In this document: piece by piece, positions 8,420 through 16,396 of the stretch
Layout of the letters: each line of letters begins with the position of its first letter
Numbering within the stretch: position 1 is the first letter of the stretch
Source of the DNA: Halanaerobium saccharolyticum
GTDB lineage: Bacteria; Bacillota; Halanaerobiia; Halanaerobiales; Halanaerobiaceae
Assembly (NCBI RefSeq): GCF_003053565.1
Contig: NZ_QAXS01000010.1
Span: forward strand, 21,933 to 85,932
Length of the DNA: 64,000 bases
Direction: 5' to 3'
The notes under the pieces: generated by a model
Seen by the model: the letters and a program-made list of their open reading frames with translations, nothing else
Told to the model about the DNA's origin: nothing
The model's database searches: none
Program-made: the position numbers and the translations under genes

Positions 8420-9624
8420 ACTGAAGCCACCTCCACAGCTTTGTTAAATTCTGCTTCCAGATCTCTTAATAATTCACCTGGATTTTCTCCTCTTAAGAAA
8501 TCCCATCCCGGCCACATAAACTGAGCCTTTTCGGGCAGTCCATTATCTACTTCCGGCAGCACACTCGGGAATAATCCCTGTTCAGCCAGAATCTTACCCA
8601 TTTTTTCGGAAGCCATTAAATCAATTAAAGGCTGCATTTTTTCATTTTTCTCTTTTTTAGTCAGCATAAATATTGGCGAAACAATTGCTCCATCTTCAGG
8701 CCAGACAAACTCCATGTGGGGGAAGCGCTTTGCCATTCTGGTAAAGAAATAGGGCATGATTGTAATTGCAGGCTGATCATCAGCTTTGCGTCCACCCTCT
8801 TTAACCATCTGAGATGGGTGCAGGGCTTTTTTCATTGAGCGGCCGAGCTTCTGAACTCCTTCTCTGCCGTATACTTTATAAATATTTAATAAAATTGCAT
8901 TAAAGAGGTCAAAGTCACTGACCGGGAGGCTGACACTGTTGGCAAATTCTTCGCTTAAAATTTCTTCCCAGCTTCTGGGGACCTCTCTCCCGTCTAATTC
9001 TTCTTTGTTTACCAGGAAAACTGCCGGCACAATACTTAAAACTGAGTAATCTCCCTCTGGATCAAGTAAATCAACACCTGCTTCAGTGAAATCACTATTC
9101 AGTTCTTTGATCCCAGTCGCATCTTTAAAAACATTCTGGCGGCGGAAGCGGTCCATTAAATCCTTATCAAAGAAAAGGTCAAAACCGGCAGAAATAAAGA
9201 TATCCGAAAGTTCATCCGGAGATGTTATCTGGTCAAATCCATCCTGCAGCCACTCCAGTCCCTGAGAAGCTGATTTGAGATCAAGTTCAACCTCATAATC
9301 AAGTTCCTGGGAAGCTTTTTCCAGTTCCTCGGTCATCGGGATCTTCACCGGACAGGGTAAAGAGCCGGAGACTTTTATTTTAGCTCCACCTGTTTTTTGA
9401 GTCGAACTTTTTTCAATTTCTGCTTCCATCAGCTCTACCAGCTTCTCCAGATCCAGGTTTTTAAGTCCTGCCGCCTGCTTTAAAGTAATCTGTTTACCAA
9501 AACTCTTTCTCTTTGCCTCATCATCTAATTGATTAAAACCTTTATTAACCAGTACCGAAATAACTGCTGGATATTCCTCAGTTATCTCAAATAAATTTTT
9601 ATTAACATCAATTTTTCTTTCCAT
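8416..9624 (-). CDS. DUF1858 domain plus periplasmic-binding-protein-like domain, cytoplasmic
   Basis: A 402-residue protein. Residues 1-70 form a DUF1858 domain (KNLFEITEEYPAVISVLVNKG). The rest resembles an extracellular solute-binding protein of the iron/thiamine type II fold. There is no signal peptide or lipobox, so the binding domain should be cytoplasmic. The conserved-looking GSLPCPVKIPM at 87-97 has a cysteine that could bind a ligand. The frame is open to 9675, but that extension is coded by a palindromic repeat; the ATG at 9624 has AAGGAG about 11 bases ahead. First gene of the three-gene operon, under an Fnr-like box at 9781-9794. Confidence 0.78.
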   Translation of the reverse strand: MERKIDVNKNLFEITEEYPAVISVLVNKGFNQLDDEAKRKSFGKQITLKQAAGLKNLDLEKLVELMEAEIEKSSTQKTGGAKIKVSGSLPCPVKIPMTEELEKASQELDYEVELDLKSASQGLEWLQDGFDQITSPDELSDIFISAGFDLFFDKDLMDRFRRQNVFKDATGIKELNSDFTEAGVDLLDPEGDYSVLSIVPAVFLVNKEELDGREVPRSWEEILSEEFANSVSLPVSDFDLFNAILLNIYKVYGREGVQKLGRSMKKALHPSQMVKEGGRKADDQPAITIMPYFFTRMAKRFPHMEFVWPEDGAIVSPIFMLTKKEKNEKMQPLIDLMASEKMGKILAEQGLFPSVLPEVDNGLPEKAQFMWPGWDFLRGENPGELLRDLEAEFNKAVEVASV

Positions 9625-9654
9625 TTTAACAAACACTCCTTTATATTTAATGGT

Positions 9655-9740
9655 ACCAGGTCCAAATGAGTCCATTTGGACCTGGTTTAATTAAGTTCAT
9701 TTGGACCTGGTTCATTTGTATAAGTTCATTTGGATAATTA
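9655..9740. repeat. GAACCAGGTCCAAA-family repeat cluster, copy 3
   Basis: An inverted repeat ACCAGGTCCAAATG (9655-9668) / CATTTGGACCTGGT (9673-9686) is followed by two further half copies of AAGTTCATTTGGA, at about 9693 and 9722. It lies in the 5' leader of the DUF1858 operon, not at a gene end as copies 1 and 2 do. Confidence 0.8.
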
Positions 9741-10018
9741 TTTACTATTTAAAGTTTAGCATTTTACTCAACTTTGTTCTGTGACCTGTGTCACCCAGCT
9801 AAAACTTTTTTTAGCTTTCTATATTTGTTATAATAATTGATAACAATAACATTTTAATTATATCAGTCTAAATATATTTTTTCTGCGTTTTATCTCACAA
9901 AAATCAAAGTTTTTTATTATTTAGCAGAGAAATTTGCTTAATGTTGAGCAAATTACTTGCTTTTATAAAAATTATTGCTTATTATAGAACATATAGAATA
10001 AATTAGAGGTGGTAATAG
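9676..10018. promoter_or_regulatory. divergent regulatory region between DUF1858 operon and Crp/Fnr gene
   Basis: This 343-base gap has no coding potential. It contains the repeat half-copies, a perfect Fnr-type dyad at 9781-9794 and an AT-rich stretch with a TATAAT at 9829-9834 facing the regulator gene. The dyad may serve both divergent transcripts. Confidence 0.7.
9781..9794. promoter_or_regulatory. Fnr/Crp-type box GTGAC-N4-GTCAC
   Basis: GTGACCTGTGTCAC is a perfect dyad with 5-base half-sites and a 4-base spacer, the geometry of Fnr-type sites. It lies between the DUF1858 operon and the Crp/Fnr regulator. Related boxes precede the hemerythrin operon (16213-16226) and hcp (18195-18208). 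Confidence 0.75.
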
Positions 10019-10687
10019 ATGAGTGTAGTTAAAGAAATACCTTTTTTTAGTTTACTAACAGAAAAAGAACTGGATTTAATTGATGAAATTGCCAGTGAAA
10101 CTGAATTTAAAAAAGGAGAATATATCTTTTTTGAGGGTGAAGAAGGAGATAAATTTTATATTATTAAAAATGGTCAGGTCAAACTGACAAAAATGATCAA
10201 AAATGGAGATGAACAGATTTTAAATATTTTTAGTGACCATGATATAATTGCAGAAATAGTTGCTTTTGATAAAGGTAATTATCCGGCATCTGCTGTAACA
10301 ATGACCGATACTGAAGCTATTGTCTTTGATCAGTCTGAATTAGAAAATCTAATTTTAAAACATCCTTCAATTGGAGTTAAACTGCTGAGAGAAATGAGTG
10401 GACGCCTGCGCCGGGCACAGCAGAATGTAAGAGACCTGGCCTTAAAAGACAGCTCTGCCAGAGTGGCCGGACTTTTAATTTTTCTGGCTGAAAAATATGG
10501 CAAAAAGAAAAAGGACAGAATTATTTTAGATATTTCTCTAACCCAGCAGGAATTAGCCAGTATGATCGGCAGCAGTCGAGAAACTGTATCCCGGGTTCTG
10601 GGACAGTTCGAAAGTGAGGATCTGATTAAAACCTCCCGCAAAAAAATTATTATCTATAAATTAGATAAAATTAAAGCTTACACTTAA
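10019..10687 (+). CDS. Crp/Fnr-family transcriptional regulator (HcpR-like by context)
   Basis: A 222-residue regulator with an N-terminal cyclic-nucleotide-binding fold (GEYIFFEGEEGDKFYIIKNG) and a C-terminal winged helix with recognition helix SSRETVSRVLGQF (about 184-196). It has no cysteine at all, so it cannot bind an Fe-S cluster as FNR does; a haem or small-molecule signal is possible. Members of this family called HcpR control hybrid-cluster-protein genes in anaerobes. Three Fnr-type boxes in the window support the same role here (inference). The ATG follows GAGGTGG with good spacing. Monocistronic, divergent from the DUF1858 operon. Confidence 0.85.
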   Translation: MSVVKEIPFFSLLTEKELDLIDEIASETEFKKGEYIFFEGEEGDKFYIIKNGQVKLTKMIKNGDEQILNIFSDHDIIAEIVAFDKGNYPASAVTMTDTEAIVFDQSELENLILKHPSIGVKLLREMSGRLRRAQQNVRDLALKDSSARVAGLLIFLAEKYGKKKKDRIILDISLTQQELASMIGSSRETVSRVLGQFESEDLIKTSRKKIIIYKLDKIKAYT

Positions 10688-10723
10688 AGGCAGCTTAATT
10701 AATTTTTTTGTTAGCTGTTTTAC

Positions 10724-10751
10724 TTGCAAGAATCAAATAAATTTATATAAT
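10724..10751 (+). promoter_or_regulatory. promoter of the 28-residue ORF
   Basis: TTGCAA (10724-10729) and TATAAT (10746-10751) with a 16-base spacer, about 55 bases before the small ORF. Confidence 0.6.
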
Positions 10752-10806
10752 AATCTCAACAACCTTTTATAAGCCTATAAGAATATAAGAAAGGGAGGTT
10801 GATATA

Positions 10807-10893
10807 ATGAGAGATTTTCTAATATCAGCTGTAATGGTGGGGATAGTAATAATTCCACAATTAGCTGAATTGTACTTTTCTAAAAACAACTAA
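10807..10893 (+). CDS. 28-residue single-span membrane microprotein
   Basis: ATG at 10807 to TAA at 10891-10893 encodes 28 residues: a short start, a hydrophobic stretch (LISAVMVGIVIIPQLAELYF) and a basic/polar end KNN. It has a very strong AGGGAGGT site 7 bases ahead, its own promoter (TTGCAA-16-TATAAT) and its own terminator (10921-10952), so it is a complete small transcription unit. I do not recognise the family. Candidate roles include an assembly or regulatory peptide for a membrane complex; this is unproven. Confidence 0.6.
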   Translation: MRDFLISAVMVGIVIIPQLAELYFSKNN

Positions 10894-10915
10894 GAAATAA
10901 ACTAATGCAGAATTC

Positions 10916-10957
10916 AAAAAGGGTCCTAAACAGTTTTTGCTGTTCAGGACCCTTTTT
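10916..10957. terminator. bidirectional terminator
   Basis: GGGTCCTAAACAG (10921-10933) pairs with CTGTTCAGGACCC (10940-10952), one mismatch, with A5 before and T6 after. It serves the microprotein gene and the convergent ppa. Confidence 0.9.
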
Positions 10958-10965
10958 TAGTTATT

Positions 10966-11454
10966 CTATTTATTTTGATAAGCTTTTTTGGACTCTTCAA
11001 TTACTGCAAGTGCTTCTTCAACACCGGCCCAGCCGATAATATTTACTTCTTTTTCTTCTAAATTTTTATAAACTGAAAAGAAATGCTCGTATTCTTTGAG
11101 CAGATGCTCTTCTAAATCATATAAGGTATTAGTATTTCTAAAACGCGGGTCATGTTCGGGAACTGTAAATATTTTTTCATCTCTTCCCTTTTCATCTTCC
11201 ATAATAAACATCCCAATTACTCTTGCAGTAATAATACAGCCAGGAAAGGTCGGAAATGTAGTTAAAACCATTGCATCAAGGGGATCACCATCATCAGCCA
11301 AAGTTTCTTCTAAATAACCATAATCTGCTGGATAATAAACCGGTGAATACATTACCCGATCCAGTCTAAACTTCCCCTTTTCCTTATCATATTCATACTT
11401 GTTGTTGCTGCCCTTTGGTATTTCAACAAAAACATCAATTACATTATCACTCAT
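10966..11454 (-). CDS. ppa: inorganic pyrophosphatase, soluble family I
   Basis: Hydrolyses pyrophosphate to phosphate in the cytoplasm, pulling biosynthetic reactions forward, including ADP-glucose synthesis by glgC in this window. The 162-residue length is normal. The family signature DDGDPLDAMV with its metal-binding aspartates is intact, as are EIPKGSNNKYEYD near the start and YPADYGY. The start has GGGGGAG before ATG. It appears monocistronic, with a shared terminator downstream. Confidence 0.96.
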   Translation of the reverse strand: MSDNVIDVFVEIPKGSNNKYEYDKEKGKFRLDRVMYSPVYYPADYGYLEETLADDGDPLDAMVLTTFPTFPGCIITARVIGMFIMEDEKGRDEKIFTVPEHDPRFRNTNTLYDLEEHLLKEYEHFFSVYKNLEEKEVNIIGWAGVEEALAVIEESKKAYQNK

Positions 11455-11524
11455 TTTTACTCCCCCAATTATAAATTAAATATACTCTTTAATTAAATTT
11501 AGACAAAGATATTTTAAAGTTGTT

Positions 11525-12367
11525 CTAATTAATAAGTTCTGAAAGTCTTTCTGCCATCTGCGTAATTTGGTCAGCTGCATTATGTAGTTTTTCAGTCATT
11601 AATTTTTCGTTTTCAGTAAAAGATTCGACCTTCTGGTTCATTTTATCGATATTTTCTTTTGTATTTTCAGTTGACTGATTTAGATTATCTATAAAACCAG
11701 TAATCTCTTTGACTGAGGAGCCTGTCTCATCGGCAAGTTTTCTAATCTCATCAGCAACTACATTAAACCCATTGGCATTGACATCAGCCCGGGCAGCTTC
11801 GATTGCTGCATTAAGGCCCAGCATTTTAGTCTGGTCAGAAACAGTTTTAATAAATTTAACTATTTCGTTTGTTTTCTCCAGATTAGCCTTGCTGTTTTCT
11901 GATGCCTGCTGTAATTTTTCTGCTGTCTGATCAAGTTCTGCTATATTTTGAGTGTTGCTGCTGCTAATTTCTTTAATTGTTCCTCCGATATCAGCGGCCA
12001 GATTGCAGAGTTTATCTGCTTCTACTTCCATTCTATTTAACATTTCTTCTCTGGAGTTTACAATTTTAAAGAGAATTAAAGAAGTCTCAGAATCAATTAT
12101 TTTTGTTTTTTGATCAGCTGCCTCTTTAACCAGCTCAGAAAGTTTTTTATTACCTGTAACCTCCAGTATAACCTTTTCTCTATTTATTTTTAAAAGATCA
12201 TTAAAATCTTTGTAGACTGAAATATTATTTTCCTCTGCCTTTAAAATCCCGGGAGCTTCCAGATTTTTGTCACAGATTCCAATAACTTTTACATCTTCCA
12301 TATCTAAAAAAGTTTCTAAAATTGAAGCTCCACCGTCACCGGCCCCAATGATTCCTATATTAAGCAT
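11525..12367 (-). CDS. soluble chemotaxis-type signalling protein with N-terminal Rossmann domain
   Basis: A 280-residue protein without membrane segments. Residues 1-105 form a Rossmann-type NAD(P)-binding fold ([11 protein letters not shown] at 3-13; ICDKN; EVTGN), like the N-terminus of homoserine-dehydrogenase-type proteins. The rest is a short methyl-accepting signalling domain with the CheA/CheW contact hairpin [12 protein letters not shown] (183-194). It could report NAD(H) state or a metabolite to the chemotaxis system (inference). GTG at 12382 lies inside the GGAGG site; the ATG at 12367 has a 9-base spacer and is chosen. Confidence 0.82.
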   Translation of the reverse strand: MLNIGIIGAGDGGASILETFLDMEDVKVIGICDKNLEAPGILKAEENNISVYKDFNDLLKINREKVILEVTGNKKLSELVKEAADQKTKIIDSETSLILFKIVNSREEMLNRMEVEADKLCNLAADIGGTIKEISSSNTQNIAELDQTAEKLQQASENSKANLEKTNEIVKFIKTVSDQTKMLGLNAAIEAARADVNANGFNVVADEIRKLADETGSSVKEITGFIDNLNQSTENTKENIDKMNQKVESFTENEKLMTEKLHNAADQITQMAERLSELIN

Positions 12368-12382
12368 AAATAATTCCTCCAC

Positions 12383-12709
12383 TTATTAAATTTGATTACT
12401 TTACTAATATTTATTTCTAGGTCAGGATAATTAATCCTGCTTTTTGAACAGAATCAGAGAGGAATGGGCTTTAAACTCTGCTTAATTAATATATAACTTC
12501 ATCTCTAAAAAATCAACACTTTTTGCCAAAAACTTTTTTTCACAATTAATTACGAAATTTCACTCTAAAATTATATGATAAAATGGACCTAATTTCAGGC
12601 TATTTTCTTTCAAATTTATTTAAAAGATCTTCGATATATGCTATAATAGAAATACTATTTTTAATTTTTTACATTTTATAATTCTTAAGGAATATAAGGA
12701 GGAAAGTAG
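12383..12709. promoter_or_regulatory. divergent intergenic region upstream of the two chemoreceptor genes
   Basis: 327 bases without a gene. A small hairpin CAGGAT-AATTA-ATCCTG lies at 12423-12439. A TATAAT at 12642-12647 is preceded by TTTAAA at 17 bases. The same stretch reads TAAA-N15-GCTATAAT, a spacing that fits a flagellar sigma-28/SigD promoter although the -10 match is only partial. Confidence 0.45.
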
Positions 12710-14485
12710 ATGTTTTTTAAAAATTTGAGTATTGCTAAAAAAATCTTCTTAGTAATTGGGCTAAGTTTTTTAGTTTTAGTATTAATAATGGGATATTTTT
12801 TAAACTACCAATTTAATAAGCTCAGCCATGACAACACAGAAACCGTAAGTAGATATTTACTGGATTCAGAAAAAGAAAGAATTCAGCATGCAACAGAAAC
12901 TGCTGCTGGTTTTATGGAAGAACTGGTGGCTGAACGCGAAAACAACCTCAGTTTAGAAGAATTAACTTCTCTAATCAGAACCTATAATCAGGACCTGGAA
13001 TTTGGTGAGGTTGGTTACTTTTTTATTTATGACTCTGACGGAAATACAGTCTCATTACCACCAACACCTGAAATCGAGGGCACAAATCGCTGGAACCTGC
13101 AGGACGCAAATGGAAAATATATATTAAGATCTCTGGTTGAAGCCGCTAAAAGTGGGGGGGCTTTTGTAGATTATATTTACGCCAACCCTGATACAGGTGA
13201 AGAAGAAAATAAAATTAGTTATGTTGCCCCAATTGAGGGCACAAATTACCTCATCGGCGCTGGAACCTATGCCGGCATAATTAATAGTGAAGTAAATTCT
13301 GTGCAGAATGAATTAGATGGTTTTATTGCTAATATTTCAAGTTCATTATTAATTTTCGCAGTAATTACAGCTCTGATTTTTGCTTTAGTAATATTCTTTA
13401 TTTCCCGCTACATTTCTAAAAATATAAATAAGATTTTAACTGGAATGGATCAAATGTCTGAAGGAGATTTAACCTACAGATTGGATATTAGAAGTGAAGA
13501 TGAAATTGGAAAACTTGCTCAGGCCTATAATCAAACTGCTTCTGCTCAGAAAAAAATGGTGGAAGAAATTCAAATGGAAGTAAGTGAACTCAGCGCTCAA
13601 AGTGAAGAGCTTGCAGCTTCAGGACAGGAAGTAGAAAGAGCTGCTGAACAGGTAGGGGGAGCTATTGAAAATGTTGCCTCTGGAGCTGAAGAACAATCAG
13701 CCCAGATTTCTGAAACCAGCAGGAACTTACATCAATTGATTAGCAAGATTCAAAACACCAGAGAAAAATCAAAAAAGATGGATCAATCTTCTGAGCAGGT
13801 AATAAAAAATGTTAAAACTGGTACCGAATCAATGCAGAGCTCAATTAAAGAGGTCAATAAAGTTAAGGATAATTCTGCAGAAATTGGAGTTACTATCAAT
13901 AATCTTGGGGATTTATCAGAAGAAATTGGAAATATTGTTCAACTGATTAATAATATTTCTCAACAGACAAATTTACTGGCTTTAAATGCAGCTATTGAGG
14001 CTGCCAGAGCTGGTGAAGCTGGCCGCGGTTTTTCTGTTGTAGCTGATGAAATCAGACAGCTGGCTGAAGAGTCTGCCGAAGCAACAGATAATATTTCCCA
14101 GTTAATTGATAAGATTCAGGCTGGGGTCGATAATGCAGTTCAAAAGATGGATGGAACTGAAACTGCCGTCAACAGCAGTGTAGAAGTAATCGAAAATACC
14201 GGTGAAGTGTTCAATAATATTGAAAAAGCTGTTGCTAATTTAAGCAGTTTAATTACTGAAATTGACAGTGAAACCAGCGAAATGGCAGCTGTTAGTGATG
14301 ATGTTAATAATATGATTAATAATGTAGCTGCAGTAAGTGATGAAGCAGCAAGCAATGCTGAAGAAGTTGCCGCTTCCAGTGAAGAACAGATTGCTTCTAC
14401 TGAAGAAATTGTCTCCGCTGCCCACAGACTATCTGAAATGTCAGATAACCTGAAAAATATGATTGCTAACTTTAAAGTAGAGTAA
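12710..14485 (+). CDS. methyl-accepting chemotaxis protein with single Cache sensor
   Basis: A 591-residue transmembrane chemoreceptor. TM1 is at about 11-31, followed by an extracellular single-Cache domain ([19 protein letters not shown], then [10 protein letters not shown]), TM2 at about 208-232, HAMP ([19 protein letters not shown]) and a long coiled-coil signalling domain with the tip [20 protein letters not shown]. It should sense a small molecule outside the cell and signal to CheA/CheW. Its ligand cannot be read from the sequence. It is divergent from the Rossmann-type receptor and ends at a terminator. Confidence 0.93.
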   Translation: MFFKNLSIAKKIFLVIGLSFLVLVLIMGYFLNYQFNKLSHDNTETVSRYLLDSEKERIQHATETAAGFMEELVAERENNLSLEELTSLIRTYNQDLEFGEVGYFFIYDSDGNTVSLPPTPEIEGTNRWNLQDANGKYILRSLVEAAKSGGAFVDYIYANPDTGEEENKISYVAPIEGTNYLIGAGTYAGIINSEVNSVQNELDGFIANISSSLLIFAVITALIFALVIFFISRYISKNINKILTGMDQMSEGDLTYRLDIRSEDEIGKLAQAYNQTASAQKKMVEEIQMEVSELSAQSEELAASGQEVERAAEQVGGAIENVASGAEEQSAQISETSRNLHQLISKIQNTREKSKKMDQSSEQVIKNVKTGTESMQSSIKEVNKVKDNSAEIGVTINNLGDLSEEIGNIVQLINNISQQTNLLALNAAIEAARAGEAGRGFSVVADEIRQLAEESAEATDNISQLIDKIQAGVDNAVQKMDGTETAVNSSVEVIENTGEVFNNIEKAVANLSSLITEIDSETSEMAAVSDDVNNMINNVAAVSDEAASNAEEVAASSEEQIASTEEIVSAAHRLSEMSDNLKNMIANFKVE

Positions 14486-14520
14486 GAGTTAGCTACTCTA
14501 ATTTAATAATTAAAACAATT

Positions 14521-14564
14521 AACCCCCTGCCCAGGAGCAAAATTCTCCAGTCAGGGGGTTTTGA
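14521..14564. terminator. terminator after chemoreceptor gene
   Basis: AACCCCCTG (14521-14529) pairs with CAGGGGGTT (14552-14560), with an inner GGAG/CTCC pairing, followed by a short T run. It lies between convergent genes. Confidence 0.85.
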
Positions 14565-14593
14565 TATTAAGTTATACTATTTTGATTTATATT

Positions 14594-15307
14594 TTACTTT
14601 TTATTATTTTCCAGCCGGGCAAATAAAATATTGTTCTCCAGATGAATATGCTGGAAAAGATCAGATTCTAAATCTTCAAGCAGACTGTAGCATAGTTTAA
14701 ATGAATTACAGGCGTCTTCGGGCAGCTGATAATCAGCTGTAACTTCTCTCAATTCTTTGATTATCTCACCTGCTGTATCATGTTCAGTTTCTAATTCCAG
14801 AATTCCATTCAGAGTTTCTTCATTTTCGCCACCATTTTCAGCCTGTGAATACTTTATAATTAGAGGAAAAATTTCCTCTTCTTCTTTGATTAAATGTTCT
14901 TCAAGCTCCATTCTTAAAGTATTAAATAGACGGTGAACCTTTTTCAAAACCTGACCGTGCTTTTCTCGATGGGCCCGCAGAATCTTTTTTGTCAGCTCTG
15001 AAAGCTGAGGCAGAGTCTGCTGTAAAAATCCGTGGTGTTTATCTATTATATATTCTATCAGCTGTGACTGGGATAAATTCTTCGGGTCTTCTATTTCCTG
15101 ATAATAGTCATTTTTGTCAGAGTAATTTTCATTTATCTCTTTCAGTATTTCTGCTGCCTTAGAATCATCATTTAAATCTTCTTTAACAGCGAGCTTTAAT
15201 TCTCGATCTCCGCCACAACAAAAATCAATCTTATTTTCCTTTAATATTTCTGCAGCACCCGGAAATTCCGTTACAATATTTCCAACTGTATCATTTAATT
15301 TAAACAT
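14594..15307 (-). CDS. scdA: iron-sulfur cluster repair di-iron protein (RIC/ScdA)
   Basis: Repairs Fe-S clusters damaged by nitric oxide or oxidants. The 237 residues comprise an N-terminal DUF542 domain (TVGNIVTEFPGAAEILKENKIDFCCGGDREL, with the CC pair at 30-31) and a hemerythrin-like di-iron domain rich in histidines (KHHGFLQQTLPQL, ELEEHLIKEEEEIFP, ELETEHDTAGEII, QHIHLENNILF). Length and order are normal. It follows the DUF438 hemerythrin gene by 51 bases and is probably in its operon, under the Fnr-type box at 16213-16226. Confidence 0.93.
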   Translation of the reverse strand: MFKLNDTVGNIVTEFPGAAEILKENKIDFCCGGDRELKLAVKEDLNDDSKAAEILKEINENYSDKNDYYQEIEDPKNLSQSQLIEYIIDKHHGFLQQTLPQLSELTKKILRAHREKHGQVLKKVHRLFNTLRMELEEHLIKEEEEIFPLIIKYSQAENGGENEETLNGILELETEHDTAGEIIKELREVTADYQLPEDACNSFKLCYSLLEDLESDLFQHIHLENNILFARLENNKK

Positions 15308-15358
15308 TTTTTCACCTCTTTTGTAAAATTATATACTTTTAATTTATCAGCCTAAAAT

Positions 15359-16129
15359 TTAGTTAGCTGCCAGTTCCGCTTCCGGTGTAAAGCTGCAGTA
15401 ACCAATCTGATCACTCTGAGCCTTTATTTCTTCCCACTTTTCCTCTGCAATCATATCTTTAGCTGTTGGATATAAAATATTATTTTCTTTAAAAATATGG
15501 TCTCTTAAAGTAACCACAACATATTCTGAATGCATCTTTAATTCTTCCTTAAACCGATCAAAATTCATCTCGTCAGCATTTTCTGCCAGCTTCATTATTT
15601 CTTCCTTGTGGGGCCAGAGATCATCGTGCTCCATCCGCATAATTCTGGTTGGCCCTGTTACTCCGCCTTTATCCACCTCAGGGAAAAGAGTTTCTTCTTC
15701 TCTGGTGTGGTGTTTTTCTGTATCCAGCAATTTAGTTCCGATCTCTTTTAATTCCTCAAATAGAGGGTTATCTGCCTCAAATTTATTTAGCTTTTGAATT
15801 TCTGCATTTAATTCATCCAGACGATCTAATATTTTCAGAATTTCTTCATGTTCAGAAATTAAAGTACTTAAAGGATGGCCAACTGGAACATTAGCCTTCA
15901 ATGCCTTTAATTCCTCTGCCATCGCTTCAATATGAGCAGTACAGAGGTGTCTTAATTCAGTTTCTTCTAAACCATCATTTATTAATTCCTGTTCAGCTTC
16001 AGATAATTCTTTAGCACTAATGCTGTTTATTAACTCCTGGGCCTCTTTTTTTACCTTTTCAGTTGCCTCACCACTATTTAATCTTTCTAAAAGATTCTTA
16101 AGTTCTTCTTTTCTTGTTTCTGCAGTCAT
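15359..16129 (-). CDS. DUF438-hemerythrin domain protein
   Basis: A 256-residue protein with an N-terminal DUF438-like helical region (about 5-70, ending HLCTAHIEAM) and a hemerythrin-type domain with candidate di-iron ligands in HPLSTLISEHEEI, EKHHTREEETLFPEV, MRMEHDDLWPHKE and LRDHIFKENNILYP. Such proteins are associated with NO or oxygen handling in anaerobes. There is no C-terminal PAS domain, which longer DUF438 proteins have. A clear GGAGG precedes the ATG. First gene of a probable operon with scdA. Confidence 0.85.
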   Translation of the reverse strand: MTAETRKEELKNLLERLNSGEATEKVKKEAQELINSISAKELSEAEQELINDGLEETELRHLCTAHIEAMAEELKALKANVPVGHPLSTLISEHEEILKILDRLDELNAEIQKLNKFEADNPLFEELKEIGTKLLDTEKHHTREEETLFPEVDKGGVTGPTRIMRMEHDDLWPHKEEIMKLAENADEMNFDRFKEELKMHSEYVVVTLRDHIFKENNILYPTAKDMIAEEKWEEIKAQSDQIGYCSFTPEAELAAN

Positions 16130-16212
16130 TGTACTGCCTCCTTATATTAATTATATTTAAACTTGAGTAATTTACTATGTTTTAATTATGACATTAATTT
16201 TAAGGCAGTACT

Positions 16213-16226
16213 ATGACATATATCAC
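16213..16226. promoter_or_regulatory. Fnr/Crp-type box upstream of DUF438-scdA operon
   Basis: ATGAC-ATAT-ATCAC, matching the RTGAY-N4-RTCAC pattern of the box at 9781-9794. It lies about 85 bases upstream of the hemerythrin gene start. Confidence 0.65.
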
Positions 16227-16310
16227 ATAAATCATTATATTTTAAAATTAATTTACTGCTGTCTTCTGAGTTTAGGCTTGAAGATTAAGTTTTAAAATTA
16301 ATGACTGCAA

Positions 16311-16347
16311 TAAAAAAAGACCTGCCTACATAATGCAGACAGATCTC
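16311..16347 (-). terminator. terminator of hcp
   Basis: On the minus strand AGATCTGTCTGCA pairs imperfectly with GTAGGCAGGTCT, followed by a T7 run. It lies about 50 bases past the hcp stop. Confidence 0.8.
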
Positions 16348-16396
16348 TAATAGGCATATTTACATTTTTCTCCAGGTACCCGGTACCCTCCTGGTT

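Noticed and set aside
9625..9675. Upstream extension of the DUF1858 gene by 17 codons
   Set aside because: Those codons are the palindromic repeat and leader; the ATG at 9624 has the only reasonable ribosome site.
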